The notes under the pieces were generated by a model. That model was not told the DNA's origin. It did no database searches and was given only the letters and a program-made list of their open reading frames with translations. The translations under genes were made by a program, and so were the position numbers. From Bacillota bacterium (GTDB lineage: Bacteria > Bacillota > Clostridia > Lachnospirales > Lachnospiraceae), in contig JAEXNR010000028.1 in assembly GCA_023439505.1 (NCBI GenBank), positions 36,586 to 100,585 of the forward strand: DNA of 64,000 nt. Direction: 5' to 3'. Of this stretch, positions 54,811 to 63,406 are shown piece after piece (the stretch's first letter is position 1; every line of letters starts with the position of its first letter).

Positions 54811-55638
54811 ATGAATGATAAATCTAAAACATCATTGGAAATAAAACAGGGAAACAACAAAAGAGAGGATACAGGTGTAATCGGATTATTTCATAAAGTT
54901 GCAAAGCATGGATGGTTATCCTGGATTTTAATCCTTCTTGTATGGCAGGCAGCATCACTATCCTATACAGATTACTTCCTTCCAAGCCCCTGGGCGGTAG
55001 TCGGAAGCTTTCAGGAGCTGATTGGTAAGGGGGTTCTTGGAACGGACATTGCGGTAAGTGTAGTTCGTGCGGGAAAAGGTTGGCTGACAGGAATTTTGAT
55101 GGCAGTTCCCATAGGATTGTTGATTGGCAATTTTGAAAGGGTCAGATGGCTGACGGAACCATTTCTTAACTTCTTCCGATTTGTGCCGGTACTGGCACTA
55201 ACGAGCCTGTTTCTTATGTGGTTTGGAGTGGGAGAAGAGTCGAAGGTAGCATTAATAACCTATGCAACATTTTTTCCCATGCTGATTAATACCATCGCAG
55301 GGGTTGGTTCCACAAATAAAACATTGGTCGAAGCAGCGCAGAGCATGGGAGCATCCAAAGTGAGAATCTTTTTCACAGTCGTGATTCCCTCCTCCATTCC
55401 ATTTGTTTTTACAGGAATCCGTATTGGGCTGGCAGCATCCATTCTTTGTGTTGTTGCTGCCGAGATGCTTGCGGCAAACAATGGACTGGGATATCTGGTA
55501 TATAGTTCCCGGCTTTATTATAAGACCGGATGGATGTTCGCAGGAATTATTACACTGGGTATATTGGGATTTACTGCCGACAGACTGATCTCCTTCTTCG
55601 GGAAAAAGCTTCTTAGCCAATTTGGGGTTAAAGGATAA
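54811..55638 (+). CDS. ABC transporter permease (SsuC/TauC-like)
   Basis: 275 residues with six membrane segments. The EAA loop appears as TLVEAAQSMGASKVRIFFTVVIPSS near residue 185, and FFRFVPVLALTSLFLMWFG is typical of the SsuC/NrtB/TauC branch. ATG 54811 with GGGGGG 6 bases upstream is chosen; the frame is open further back into the ATPase gene. Membrane channel of the organosulfur importer. Confidence 0.87.
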   Translation: MNDKSKTSLEIKQGNNKREDTGVIGLFHKVAKHGWLSWILILLVWQAASLSYTDYFLPSPWAVVGSFQELIGKGVLGTDIAVSVVRAGKGWLTGILMAVPIGLLIGNFERVRWLTEPFLNFFRFVPVLALTSLFLMWFGVGEESKVALITYATFFPMLINTIAGVGSTNKTLVEAAQSMGASKVRIFFTVVIPSSIPFVFTGIRIGLAASILCVVAAEMLAANNGLGYLVYSSRLYYKTGWMFAGIITLGILGFTADRLISFFGKKLLSQFGVKG

Positions 55639-55726
55639 CCGAAGAAATGAAAGGAACATAAATATTAAGAATAAAGTGTCAAGAGCAAAACACAAAGAAA
55701 AAACCATAAAAATATAACTCGAAAAT

Positions 55727-55766
55727 AAAACTTTAAAACAAAACTTTAAAACAAAACTATAAAAAC
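55727..55766. repeat. A-rich 13-bp tandem repeat in the leader of the binding-protein gene
   Basis: AAAACTTTAAAAC occurs twice exactly (55727-55739, 55740-55752) and a third time with changes (55753-55766), ending 15 bases before the start codon. It is low-complexity and may expand or contract. Confidence 0.6.
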
Positions 55767-55781
55767 CTAAGGAGATTAAAC

Positions 55782-56834
55782 ATGAAAATCGGGAAACGCT
55801 TTTTTGCATTATTTACCACATTATTAATTCTGGTTGCTGTACTTGCAGGATGCAATAAGTCAGCAGCACCCAGTAATTCAGCGGGTGGGAAGCCCTCCGG
55901 GGAAGAGGAAGCATCCGGGGAGAAAGAGCTGATAAAACTCAGGGTCGCAGTTATGACAGGAACCTTCACCCAGTATACGGCACTAATCGGGAAGGAACAG
56001 GATATTTTTAAGAAATACGGAATTGATCTGGAGATCACAGAATATGCTGCGGGAATTAATACCATTGATGCGGTTGTATCCGGGCAGGCAGATATCGGTA
56101 TGATGGCAGATTTCGCAGCAGTGAATCGGATTGGGAATACCCTTGATTCTACCAATTTGATTCTGATCTCTGAGATACAGGGGGGCAGTGTAATCGGTGG
56201 TTTGTATGTAGCCCCTGAATATGCAGATAATCTGTCTGCATTAAGTGGAAAAGGATTTATTAATTCTGTTGGGACAGTACAGGAATATTATAACAGTACA
56301 GTTTTTCAAAAGCTTGGATTCGATGAGAAGCAGCAGAAGCTATTGAATTCAGACGGTAATTCTACCAGCCTGGCCCTCGCCCAGTCAGGGGATGCATCTG
56401 CTGTATTTGCCTCAGGAGCGAGTACTTCCTATTATGAAGATCTGGGTTGGAAGAAAGCGTTAAGTGCAGAAGAACTGGGGATAGCAACGTATAGCTATTA
56501 TCTGACGACCACAGCCTATAATACGGAAAATACCCGGTTGATTGCAGACTTTCTTACTGCCACGCAGGAGAGCTATGATTACATCGTAAATCATCTGGAG
56601 GATGCAGCTTCGTATTTTGAATCCTCTCTTGGACTCAGCGCAAAAGATTTTACCAAGGATTGGACGGCAGCAAAATCAAGAATTGGATTTAGTGAGGATG
56701 GTGTAAAACAATTAGAGACGATTGCGGCTTGGGCTTATCAAAATGATAGATATCCGAAGGAATATGATATCAGGGAATATATCAATACGGATGCACTGAA
56801 AATTGCCTATCCCGATAAAATCACCATTCAATAA
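55782..56834 (+). CDS. ABC transporter substrate-binding lipoprotein (SsuA/NMT1-like)
   Basis: 350 residues. Signal peptide with lipobox AVLAGC (Cys at about 23), then a Ser/Gly linker. The mature protein is an NMT1/SsuA-fold periplasmic-type binding protein: LRVAVMTGTFTQYTAL, GIDLEITEYAAGINTIDAVVSGQADIG. Members bind sulfonates, taurine, nitrate or thiamine precursors. AAGGAG precedes the start. It sits 143 bases after the permease gene, with the A-rich repeat in that gap. Confidence 0.85.
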   Translation: MKIGKRFFALFTTLLILVAVLAGCNKSAAPSNSAGGKPSGEEEASGEKELIKLRVAVMTGTFTQYTALIGKEQDIFKKYGIDLEITEYAAGINTIDAVVSGQADIGMMADFAAVNRIGNTLDSTNLILISEIQGGSVIGGLYVAPEYADNLSALSGKGFINSVGTVQEYYNSTVFQKLGFDEKQQKLLNSDGNSTSLALAQSGDASAVFASGASTSYYEDLGWKKALSAEELGIATYSYYLTTTAYNTENTRLIADFLTATQESYDYIVNHLEDAASYFESSLGLSAKDFTKDWTAAKSRIGFSEDGVKQLETIAAWAYQNDRYPKEYDIREYINTDALKIAYPDKITIQ

Positions 56835-56883
56835 ATCATAGTCAAATCAAATAAGATCAATTAATATAAGGAGGAAAAGAAAA

Positions 56884-58377
56884 ATGGGACACCCGACGAT
56901 TTACCCTACTGGAGTTACCTGTTACGATAAGGAAAAAGCATTTAACGGATATACCGTATATCCGTCAGCCAAAGGAGCATTGCTCATAGATATGAATGGA
57001 AATGAAGTTCAACTATGGGCCGGTTTAGGAGGTTTTCCAAATAAAATATTACCCGGCGGTTATGTCTTTGGTACGACCGGAGAAAGAAATCCGAAGTATG
57101 CCTATCAGGATCAGATTGATCTTGTGCAGGTGGACTGGGACGGTAATGTGGTCTGGAAATTTGACCACACGGAACTGGTTGCGGATCCGGGAACGGAGCC
57201 TCGATATATTGCAAGACAACATCATGACTTTCAGCGCGAGGGATCGGCAGTCGGATATTATGCGCCGGATGAAGTTCCTTCTATCAATCACGGTAATACC
57301 ATCCTTCTTACCCATGAAAATATATATAATCATGAGATTACGGATAAACGACTAATCGATGACAAGATAATCGAGGTTACCTGGGAAGGGGAGATTGTCT
57401 GGAGTTGGAGAGCCAATGAACACTTTCATGAATTTGGCTTTGATGAAGCAGCAAAGAATGTATTGTTTCGGGATCCGGGTTTAAGAGGAGAACTGGGGGG
57501 AGACTGGCTGCATATAAACTCTATTTCTTTGCTGGGTCCTAATAAATGGTATGACTCAGGGGATGATCGATTCCATCCGGATAATATTATATTTGATTGC
57601 AGAAATGCGAATATACTGGCCATCATTGAGAAGAAGAGCGGAAAAATCGTATGGAAAATCGGACCGGACTTTAATGAGAACGAAAGAGTAAAGAAGCTGG
57701 GATGGATCATCGGTCAGCACCATTTACATATGATTCCCAAGGGACTTCCGGGAGAAGGAGATCTTCTGGTATACGATAATGGTGGTCTGGGTGGATATGG
57801 TTTGCCAAACCCTGCCTCAGCATATGGAGTGAATAATGCTCTCCGGGATTATTCAAGGGTATTGCAGTTTAATCCGGTTACGCTTGATATCACCTGGCAA
57901 TATACACCACTGGAAGCCGGTGCCATGTTATTCACAGATGCATCCAAATTCTATAGTTCCTTTATCAGTTCGGCGCAGAGACTTCCCAATGGGAATACAT
58001 TAATTACAGAAGGCTCCGACGGAAGGATTTTTGAAGTGACACCGGAACATGAAATCGTATGGGAATACATCAATCCGTACTATAAGAAGATACTGGGAAA
58101 GTTCAACAGTAATCTGGTGTATCGTGCTTATCGCGTTCCCTATGAATGGATCCCGCAACTGAATAAACCATTGGAAGAATCCATCGAGAAAATAGAGGTT
58201 GCAACCTTTCGGGTACCCGGGGCCTCATCAGGAGCCGGTTCAGGTAAGATTACCGGCGTAGAAGGGGTGAAGGCTGACAGGGAATTCTTAACAGGAATTG
58301 GATTTGAAGAGATAGAAGAAGAGGAGCAAGTGAATTTCTGCGTCGCAACGGTAACAAAAGAAACCTTTGAAAGATGA
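56884..58377 (+). CDS. Arylsulfotransferase (ASST) family protein, cytoplasmic
   Basis: 497 residues, beta-propeller fold. The repeated W-x-G/W-x-W pattern (VDWDGNVVWKFDH, VTWEGEIVWSWRANEH, FEVTPEHEIVWEYINPY), ARQHHDFQREG, DWLHINSI and IGQHHLHMIP give the His residues expected for arylsulfate sulfotransferases, which move sulfuryl groups between phenols without PAPS. Unlike E. coli AssT it has no signal peptide, so it would act inside the cell on imported substrate. AGGAGG precedes the ATG. It is the last gene after a thioredoxin and an SsuABC-like transporter. A non-sulfotransferase propeller role cannot be ruled out. Confidence 0.78.
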   Translation: MGHPTIYPTGVTCYDKEKAFNGYTVYPSAKGALLIDMNGNEVQLWAGLGGFPNKILPGGYVFGTTGERNPKYAYQDQIDLVQVDWDGNVVWKFDHTELVADPGTEPRYIARQHHDFQREGSAVGYYAPDEVPSINHGNTILLTHENIYNHEITDKRLIDDKIIEVTWEGEIVWSWRANEHFHEFGFDEAAKNVLFRDPGLRGELGGDWLHINSISLLGPNKWYDSGDDRFHPDNIIFDCRNANILAIIEKKSGKIVWKIGPDFNENERVKKLGWIIGQHHLHMIPKGLPGEGDLLVYDNGGLGGYGLPNPASAYGVNNALRDYSRVLQFNPVTLDITWQYTPLEAGAMLFTDASKFYSSFISSAQRLPNGNTLITEGSDGRIFEVTPEHEIVWEYINPYYKKILGKFNSNLVYRAYRVPYEWIPQLNKPLEESIEKIEVATFRVPGASSGAGSGKITGVEGVKADREFLTGIGFEEIEEEEQVNFCVATVTKETFER

Positions 58378-58475
58378 CAGGAAAATAGGCAGATTTGAGG
58401 TTACAAATCAGTTCATTCTATGCTATAATCAGAAAAGATAGTGATATATGGGGTGTTTATACAGGAGGACGCAGG

Positions 58476-59642
58476 ATGAAATTAAGGAAGAGACAAATGA
58501 TTGCTGTGATGCTGTCATTCGTAATTGTGATACTTGATCTGAGCGGATTGGGTCATTATTTTACTTATGAAGTCAAAGCTGTGACCTTTGAGGAAATCAA
58601 TCAACCCAATATCTTTTTAAAGCAGGTGAACGGCGATAAGTTATGTACCCTGGTGGCAGCCACCATGCTGATCCGCAGAAGCGCAATGATGTCCGGCAAT
58701 ATGGGCTGGGCTGATATCACCCTGGAGAAAGTAATGGCTCAGGCATGGGTAAATGGCGTGGGATTAAAGCATACCTTTACTTATGAAGGAATTACCGTAA
58801 ATAAAGGGGTATTTGCCGGGGATCCGGTGCAGGAATCCCTGTCTTTATTGAATCAGCATCCGGAAGGCATTGTTTTATATGATCAGATTCGTTCCCCAAG
58901 ATCACATGCGGTCTTTCTGACAGATTATACAGATGGTATCTTTTATAGCGCGGATCCTTCTGATGCAGTGCCAGCAGGAAGAATTCCCGAAACCTTGGCA
59001 TTGGTTCAGGTAAAGGATGCGGAGTCTTATTGGTATGTGTCAAGTCCGTCCATTGTTGCGGTGGAACCTTCCAGGACAGAGATTTTGGAGCCGGCAGCTG
59101 CCATTCCTGTGAGTCAGGAAATTAATCAGTACCCGGTTACCTTATCCCAGATGAAATATGCATATGACGGAACAGAGAAAAAGCCTGCGGTTACTGTGTC
59201 CGGTCTGACAGAGGGGAAGGATTATCTGGTTTTTTATATGGACAATATAAGCCAGGGTATGGCAACGGTTGTTATCGCAGGAATCGGTGGATATAGTGGA
59301 ACAGTAACTCAGAACTTTGAGATTGTCGAGGCATCTGCTTTTGACCTGCTAAGTGAGATTAAGGTTGTACTGACAAAGCAGAGCGTGCAAAAAGGTAAGA
59401 CAGCTTCTGCTAAAGTGACATTACCGGATACCATGAAATCCGTTCAGACTTATAGCAGTGATCCCTTGCAGTTGTATCAGGAAGTGAAGCTAAGCTATGG
59501 TACGGATAACAAGAGTATCGCATCGGTTAACGCAAAAGGAGTTATTACCGGAAAGAAGAAGGGAACAACAAAGATTACTGTATCCGCGGTATTGGCAGAT
59601 GGAACGCAGAAGAGCTTTTCCCTGAAAATTAAGGTTATATAA
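58476..59642 (+). CDS. Secreted C39-like peptidase with Ig-like domains
   Basis: 388 residues. A signal peptide (1 to about 35) is followed by a papain-like C39 module (about 40-190): Cys in KLCTLVAATML, His in SHAVFLTDY and Asp in FYSADPSD are the catalytic set. A small Ig/MBG-like domain (about 215-290, KYAYDGTEKKPAVTVSG) and a C-terminal BIG_2 domain (VNAKGVITGKKKGTTKITV) may bind the cell surface. ATG 58476 with AGGAGG 7 bases upstream. Likely an extracellular cysteine peptidase or structural protein; target unknown. Confidence 0.7.
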   Translation: MKLRKRQMIAVMLSFVIVILDLSGLGHYFTYEVKAVTFEEINQPNIFLKQVNGDKLCTLVAATMLIRRSAMMSGNMGWADITLEKVMAQAWVNGVGLKHTFTYEGITVNKGVFAGDPVQESLSLLNQHPEGIVLYDQIRSPRSHAVFLTDYTDGIFYSADPSDAVPAGRIPETLALVQVKDAESYWYVSSPSIVAVEPSRTEILEPAAAIPVSQEINQYPVTLSQMKYAYDGTEKKPAVTVSGLTEGKDYLVFYMDNISQGMATVVIAGIGGYSGTVTQNFEIVEASAFDLLSEIKVVLTKQSVQKGKTASAKVTLPDTMKSVQTYSSDPLQLYQEVKLSYGTDNKSIASVNAKGVITGKKKGTTKITVSAVLADGTQKSFSLKIKVI

Positions 59643-59703
59643 GTATTGTTACGAATTTAATATACATAGATAAGTGATGGAGTATATAAAGGATATTCGT
59701 TTG

Positions 59704-59757
59704 GCTGGTTCTGAAAACTCTTTGTTAAGCATACAAAGAGAAGGGAACCAGTTTTTT
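59704..59757 (+). terminator. Two-part terminator after the C39-like gene
   Basis: Outer 7-bp stem (59705-59711 with 59745-59751) and inner 8-bp stem (59719-59726 with 59733-59740), then TTTTTT. Confidence 0.8.
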
Positions 59758-59887
59758 AATTTGCAATGCAATATATCTGAAATAAGGCTGTAATATAATT
59801 CATAGAAACTTAAGATGAAATTTGTGTGAATCAGAGTATAATTAGTTATGTTGATGACAGAAGTAACATAGGAAGCAGGAGGAAGAG

Positions 59888-61525
59888 ATGAGAATTGGAA
59901 AATGGTTTAGAAAAGGTGCAGTATTGTTTGGTATAGGCCTGATTGGATTACTGATTGGGATTAACCGGACAAATGAAGCTGTGGCATCAGAAATGGAGAA
60001 TGTAACCATTCAGGAAAAGGAAGAATCGCAAACTTTATTTCCGATTCGTGTAATGGTTGAGGATGAATTCAAATACGGCTATATTGATGAAACCGGCAAA
60101 ATGATCATTGGGCCGACTTATTCAGATGCAGGGAATTTTTCCGAAGGATTTGCAGTTGTTTATAACGATGGAAAAAATCAGATGATTGATACAACAGGGA
60201 AAGTGATCTTTCAGACGGAAGGTTATATTCGGAATTTTCATAATGGACGTGCCGCATTTTCCGATCCCCAATATCAGTATAAGAGTGGATACATTAATTC
60301 GGAGGGTAAGGTGATTATAAAGCCTCAATATGATTTTGCAGGTGCATTTCATGCAGACCAAACTGCTTATGTATCGAAGGGCGGAAAGTTTTACACCATT
60401 GATCGTCAGGGAAAGGCTTTAAAAATATTTAAATTTGATCAAAAATATGCGATTGAGTCAATTACAGATGACGGCTATATTATCGTTAATGATCCAAAGA
60501 CCTTTAAAAAAGGTGTTATGAGGTTGGACGGATCCTTCCTTCTGAAACCAACCTATGGAGAAATTAACTATCTGGGCCAGGATCTCTTTGGCGTGAAGAA
60601 GGCTCTCCCGGAGATGGAGGGATATCTCATCAATATCAAGCCTTCCGCAATCGTTAATAAGGAGGGAAAACGAATCACAACCTACCAATATTACGATTTA
60701 ACTGAATTTAACGGTGACTATGCATCTGCTACGGATCAGAACTCCATCTATTTTATAGATAAAAAGGGAAAGAAAGTAACAACCCTACCGGTGATGGAAG
60801 GTCGTGGTACCATGAGACTACTGGGTGATATCATTCAGGCGGATGTGGATGATGAGATGATCTACCAGAAGCTGGATGGAACATATATCTGGAAAAATGA
60901 CGGTATCAGCCATCTTTCCTCCGGCATTACCGTGAGCAGCATTAAAGTCAAACCGAATAAATATGTTTCAGTCAATTATCCAAAGTTGGATGGTATGTCA
61001 AACCAGGAGGTTCAAAATAAAGTTAATCAGAAATTGAAGAGCTTGTTTACACAGAGCCGGAGTAAATTAAAAGAGACCGATTACCTGTCAGTGAATGATA
61101 CCTTCACAGTGAAACAGATTAAGAATCTTATCATAATTAATAAGAATGGGTATGATTATCCCATTGGTGCGGCTCATGGCACCCCGCTTCGTTTCTATTA
61201 TTTTATTGATGGGACTACGGGGGAATTTTATCAGCTCAAAGACTTGTTTAAGAGCGGCAGTGATTACACCACCAAGCTGAGTAAGATCGTTAGTAAACAG
61301 ATGAAGCAAAACACCAGCAAAACCGGCATTACCTATTTTGATTTTGCGGATGCGAAGGTGCAGAAAGATCAGTTTTTCTATCTCAGTGAAGATAAATTAA
61401 CCATTTATTATGACACCGGAGTTATTACGCCTTATGCGGCAGGCTATCCTGAATTTGAGATTCCATGGAAGGATATTACCGACATAATCAATACCAACGG
61501 GGCATTCTGGAAGGCATTTCACTGA
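59888..61525 (+). CDS. Exported WG-repeat protein with DUF3298-like C-terminus
   Basis: 545 residues. Signal or anchor segment at about 10-30. Residues 55-330 hold repeats of the WG type (YGYIDETGKMIIGPTY, SGYINSEGKVIIKPQY, KGVMRLDGSFLLKPTY). The C-terminal 190 residues match the DUF3298/RsiV-like domain (YPIGAAHGTPLRFYYFIDGTTG, YLSEDKLTIYYDTGVITPYA). Function unknown; the domain pair is common in Firmicutes surface proteins. AGGAGGAAG precedes the ATG. Monocistronic. Confidence 0.78.
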   Translation: MRIGKWFRKGAVLFGIGLIGLLIGINRTNEAVASEMENVTIQEKEESQTLFPIRVMVEDEFKYGYIDETGKMIIGPTYSDAGNFSEGFAVVYNDGKNQMIDTTGKVIFQTEGYIRNFHNGRAAFSDPQYQYKSGYINSEGKVIIKPQYDFAGAFHADQTAYVSKGGKFYTIDRQGKALKIFKFDQKYAIESITDDGYIIVNDPKTFKKGVMRLDGSFLLKPTYGEINYLGQDLFGVKKALPEMEGYLINIKPSAIVNKEGKRITTYQYYDLTEFNGDYASATDQNSIYFIDKKGKKVTTLPVMEGRGTMRLLGDIIQADVDDEMIYQKLDGTYIWKNDGISHLSSGITVSSIKVKPNKYVSVNYPKLDGMSNQEVQNKVNQKLKSLFTQSRSKLKETDYLSVNDTFTVKQIKNLIIINKNGYDYPIGAAHGTPLRFYYFIDGTTGEFYQLKDLFKSGSDYTTKLSKIVSKQMKQNTSKTGITYFDFADAKVQKDQFFYLSEDKLTIYYDTGVITPYAAGYPEFEIPWKDITDIINTNGAFWKAFH

Positions 61526-61583
61526 CGAGATAAAGCGATTGCCACTTGACAATCCACAGGAGGAATGTTATGTTTTCTGCATA

Positions 61584-61676
61584 AGTTATATGACTGACGG
61601 AAGTGGAAATAACCACATGAAGTATAACGAAATGAGCCGACCGTCTGGGCAGGAGCCTGGATTGCCGGCCCTTTTT
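61584..61676 (+). ncRNA. ZTP (pfl motif) riboswitch with terminator
   Basis: The aptamer at 61584-61650 matches the ZTP/ZMP riboswitch: AGTTATATGACTGACGGAA, the hairpin GTGGAAATAACCAC, ATGAAGTATAAC and CCGACCGTCTGGGC. It is nearly the same as the Fusobacterium ulcerans aptamer whose structure is known. A GC-rich hairpin (about 61647-61671) that uses the last aptamer bases and is followed by TTTTT forms the expression platform. Binding of the purine intermediate ZMP/ZTP should stabilise the aptamer and let transcription proceed into the AICAR formyltransferase gene 90 bases downstream. Confidence 0.93.
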
Positions 61677-61767
61677 ATCGCATGGGAAGGTTCAACCGTT
61701 CGGTAAAAACTCCCGGAAGAGTATATAACGCGCCAGCCTTCTTTACGATAAAAAGGAGATCACTGAT

Positions 61768-62940
61768 ATGAAGGAAATGATGTTAAAGTATGGATGTAAT
61801 CCGAATCAGGAACCCGCGAGAGTTTTTATGAAGAGAGAGGAATTGCCGTTTTTGGTTTTAAATGGAAGACCGGGCTATATTAATCTCCTGGATGCCTTGA
61901 ATAGCTGGCAGCTGGTAAAGGAACTGACGCAGGCGACAGGGCTGGCTGCCGCCGCTTCCTTTAAGCATGTCAGTCCTGCCGGCGCAGCAGTGGCAGTACC
62001 ATTGACCGATACAATGAGAAAAGTATATTTTGTGGGGGAGGAAGAGCTATCAGATGTTGCAACTGCCTATATTAGGGCCAGGGGCGCAGACAGAATGTCA
62101 TCCTATGGGGATTTTGCAGCATTATCCATGGAATGTGATGTACAGACTGCTACCTTTTTGGCTAGTGAGGTGTCGGATGGAATCATTGCTCCTTCCTATT
62201 CCGAGGAGGCAATAGAGATTTTGAAGAAAAAACGCAGAGGGAATTATCTGATTCTGCAAATTGATCCGGACTATAAACCGGATGAAATAGAAACAAAAGA
62301 TGTCTTTGGGATTACATTCGAGCAAAGGCGCAATGAGGTAAGGATTTCGGAAGCATTATTGACGAGGATAGAGACAAAAAATAAGAGCATACCCCAGGAT
62401 GCAAAGCGAGACCTGGTCATCTCCTTAATTATACTTAAGTACACGCAGTCTAATTCTGTCTGCTATGTGAAGGATGGTCAGGCCATCGGGATAGGTGCCG
62501 GTCAGCAATCCCGGATTCATTGTACCAGACTTGCAGGGAATAAGGCAGATCTCTGGTTTTTAAGACATCACCCAACGGTGCTGGAGCTGCCGTTTCTGGA
62601 CGGAATAAAAAGAGCGGACAGGGACAATGCCATTGATGTCTTTCTGTCGGAAGATGCTTTGGAGTTACTGACAGACGGAGTATGGCAAAATATCTTTACC
62701 CATAAACCGGAACTTTTATCATATGAGGATAAGAAGCAGTGGCTCACAAAATTAAGTGGGGTATCCTTAGGGTCAGATGCTTATTTTCCATTTGGAGACA
62801 ACATTGAACGTGCCGGTAAAAGCGGAGTTTGTTATATCGCTCAAACCGGGGGTTCCGTCAGGGATGAGGAGGTAATGAAAGCATGTGATCGATTGGGAAT
62901 AGCGATGGCATTTACTGGTATCCGTTTATTTCATCATTAA
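61768..62940 (+). CDS. Stand-alone AICAR formyltransferase (PurH C-terminal domain only)
   Basis: 390 residues. SFKHVSPAGAA carries the Lys-His pair of the AICAR transformylase active site, and the protein continues with the usual RYGxNPxQ-like start KYGCNPNQ and the FPFGDNIERA and IAQTGGSVRD blocks. The N-terminal IMP cyclohydrolase domain of bifunctional PurH (about 200 residues) is missing, so it performs only the 10-formyl-THF step, turning ZMP into FAICAR. Cyclohydrolase must come from another gene. The ZTP riboswitch upstream senses its substrate. Confidence 0.9.
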   Translation: MKEMMLKYGCNPNQEPARVFMKREELPFLVLNGRPGYINLLDALNSWQLVKELTQATGLAAAASFKHVSPAGAAVAVPLTDTMRKVYFVGEEELSDVATAYIRARGADRMSSYGDFAALSMECDVQTATFLASEVSDGIIAPSYSEEAIEILKKKRRGNYLILQIDPDYKPDEIETKDVFGITFEQRRNEVRISEALLTRIETKNKSIPQDAKRDLVISLIILKYTQSNSVCYVKDGQAIGIGAGQQSRIHCTRLAGNKADLWFLRHHPTVLELPFLDGIKRADRDNAIDVFLSEDALELLTDGVWQNIFTHKPELLSYEDKKQWLTKLSGVSLGSDAYFPFGDNIERAGKSGVCYIAQTGGSVRDEEVMKACDRLGIAMAFTGIRLFHH

Positions 62941-63406
62941 AGGTACCGAGACTACCCATGACAAAATATGTAAAAAATGATTGACTTTGCAATTTCCTGT
63001 TGTTATTATTAAGTTGAACGTAAAATCTCTCTTACAAGTAACTTAATTCTACTATCTCAGATCTGACAGCAGCCAGTATTTCTTATTCCTTTACAATCAG
63101 TAATGCCGCCAGGTGACCCCAATCCATACTAGTGATTTCTTAATAACCGGGCAGGAAACCCGTAATGGATTTTCATCGTTGACATACAGGAAAACTCAGG
63201 CATGATGACACCACAAAAGCTTCCGTCATAACATAGCGTTATAGCGTTACTATCATATGGAGTGGCAATATAATTATCGGTAAACTTTATGTGAGCTATA
63301 ACCGGTGAAAGAAATTCGAAGGGAGGGATTCTAATGAAGGTGTTTGACTAAAATTCGGACGAGTATAATAAAACAGGATTCGTTAAGAAGAAAGAGGAGG
63401 GATAAA
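62941..63406. other. 466-base non-coding gap with possible structured leader
   Basis: No gene is convincing. AATCCAT (about 63120) and ATGGATT (about 63167) could pair around the hairpin GGG-CAGGAAA-CCC. A perfect ribosome site at about 63319-63327 (GAAGGGAGG) precedes a five-codon frame ATG-AAG-GTG-TTT-GAC-TAA at 63334-63351; TTGACT (63344-63349) and ATAATA (63366-63371) inside it might be a promoter. No known riboswitch class is recognised. Confidence 0.35.

Noticed and set aside
55252..55809. 185-codon minus-strand frame over the SsuC-like permease
   Set aside because: Antisense to conserved permease loops; composition is not protein-like.
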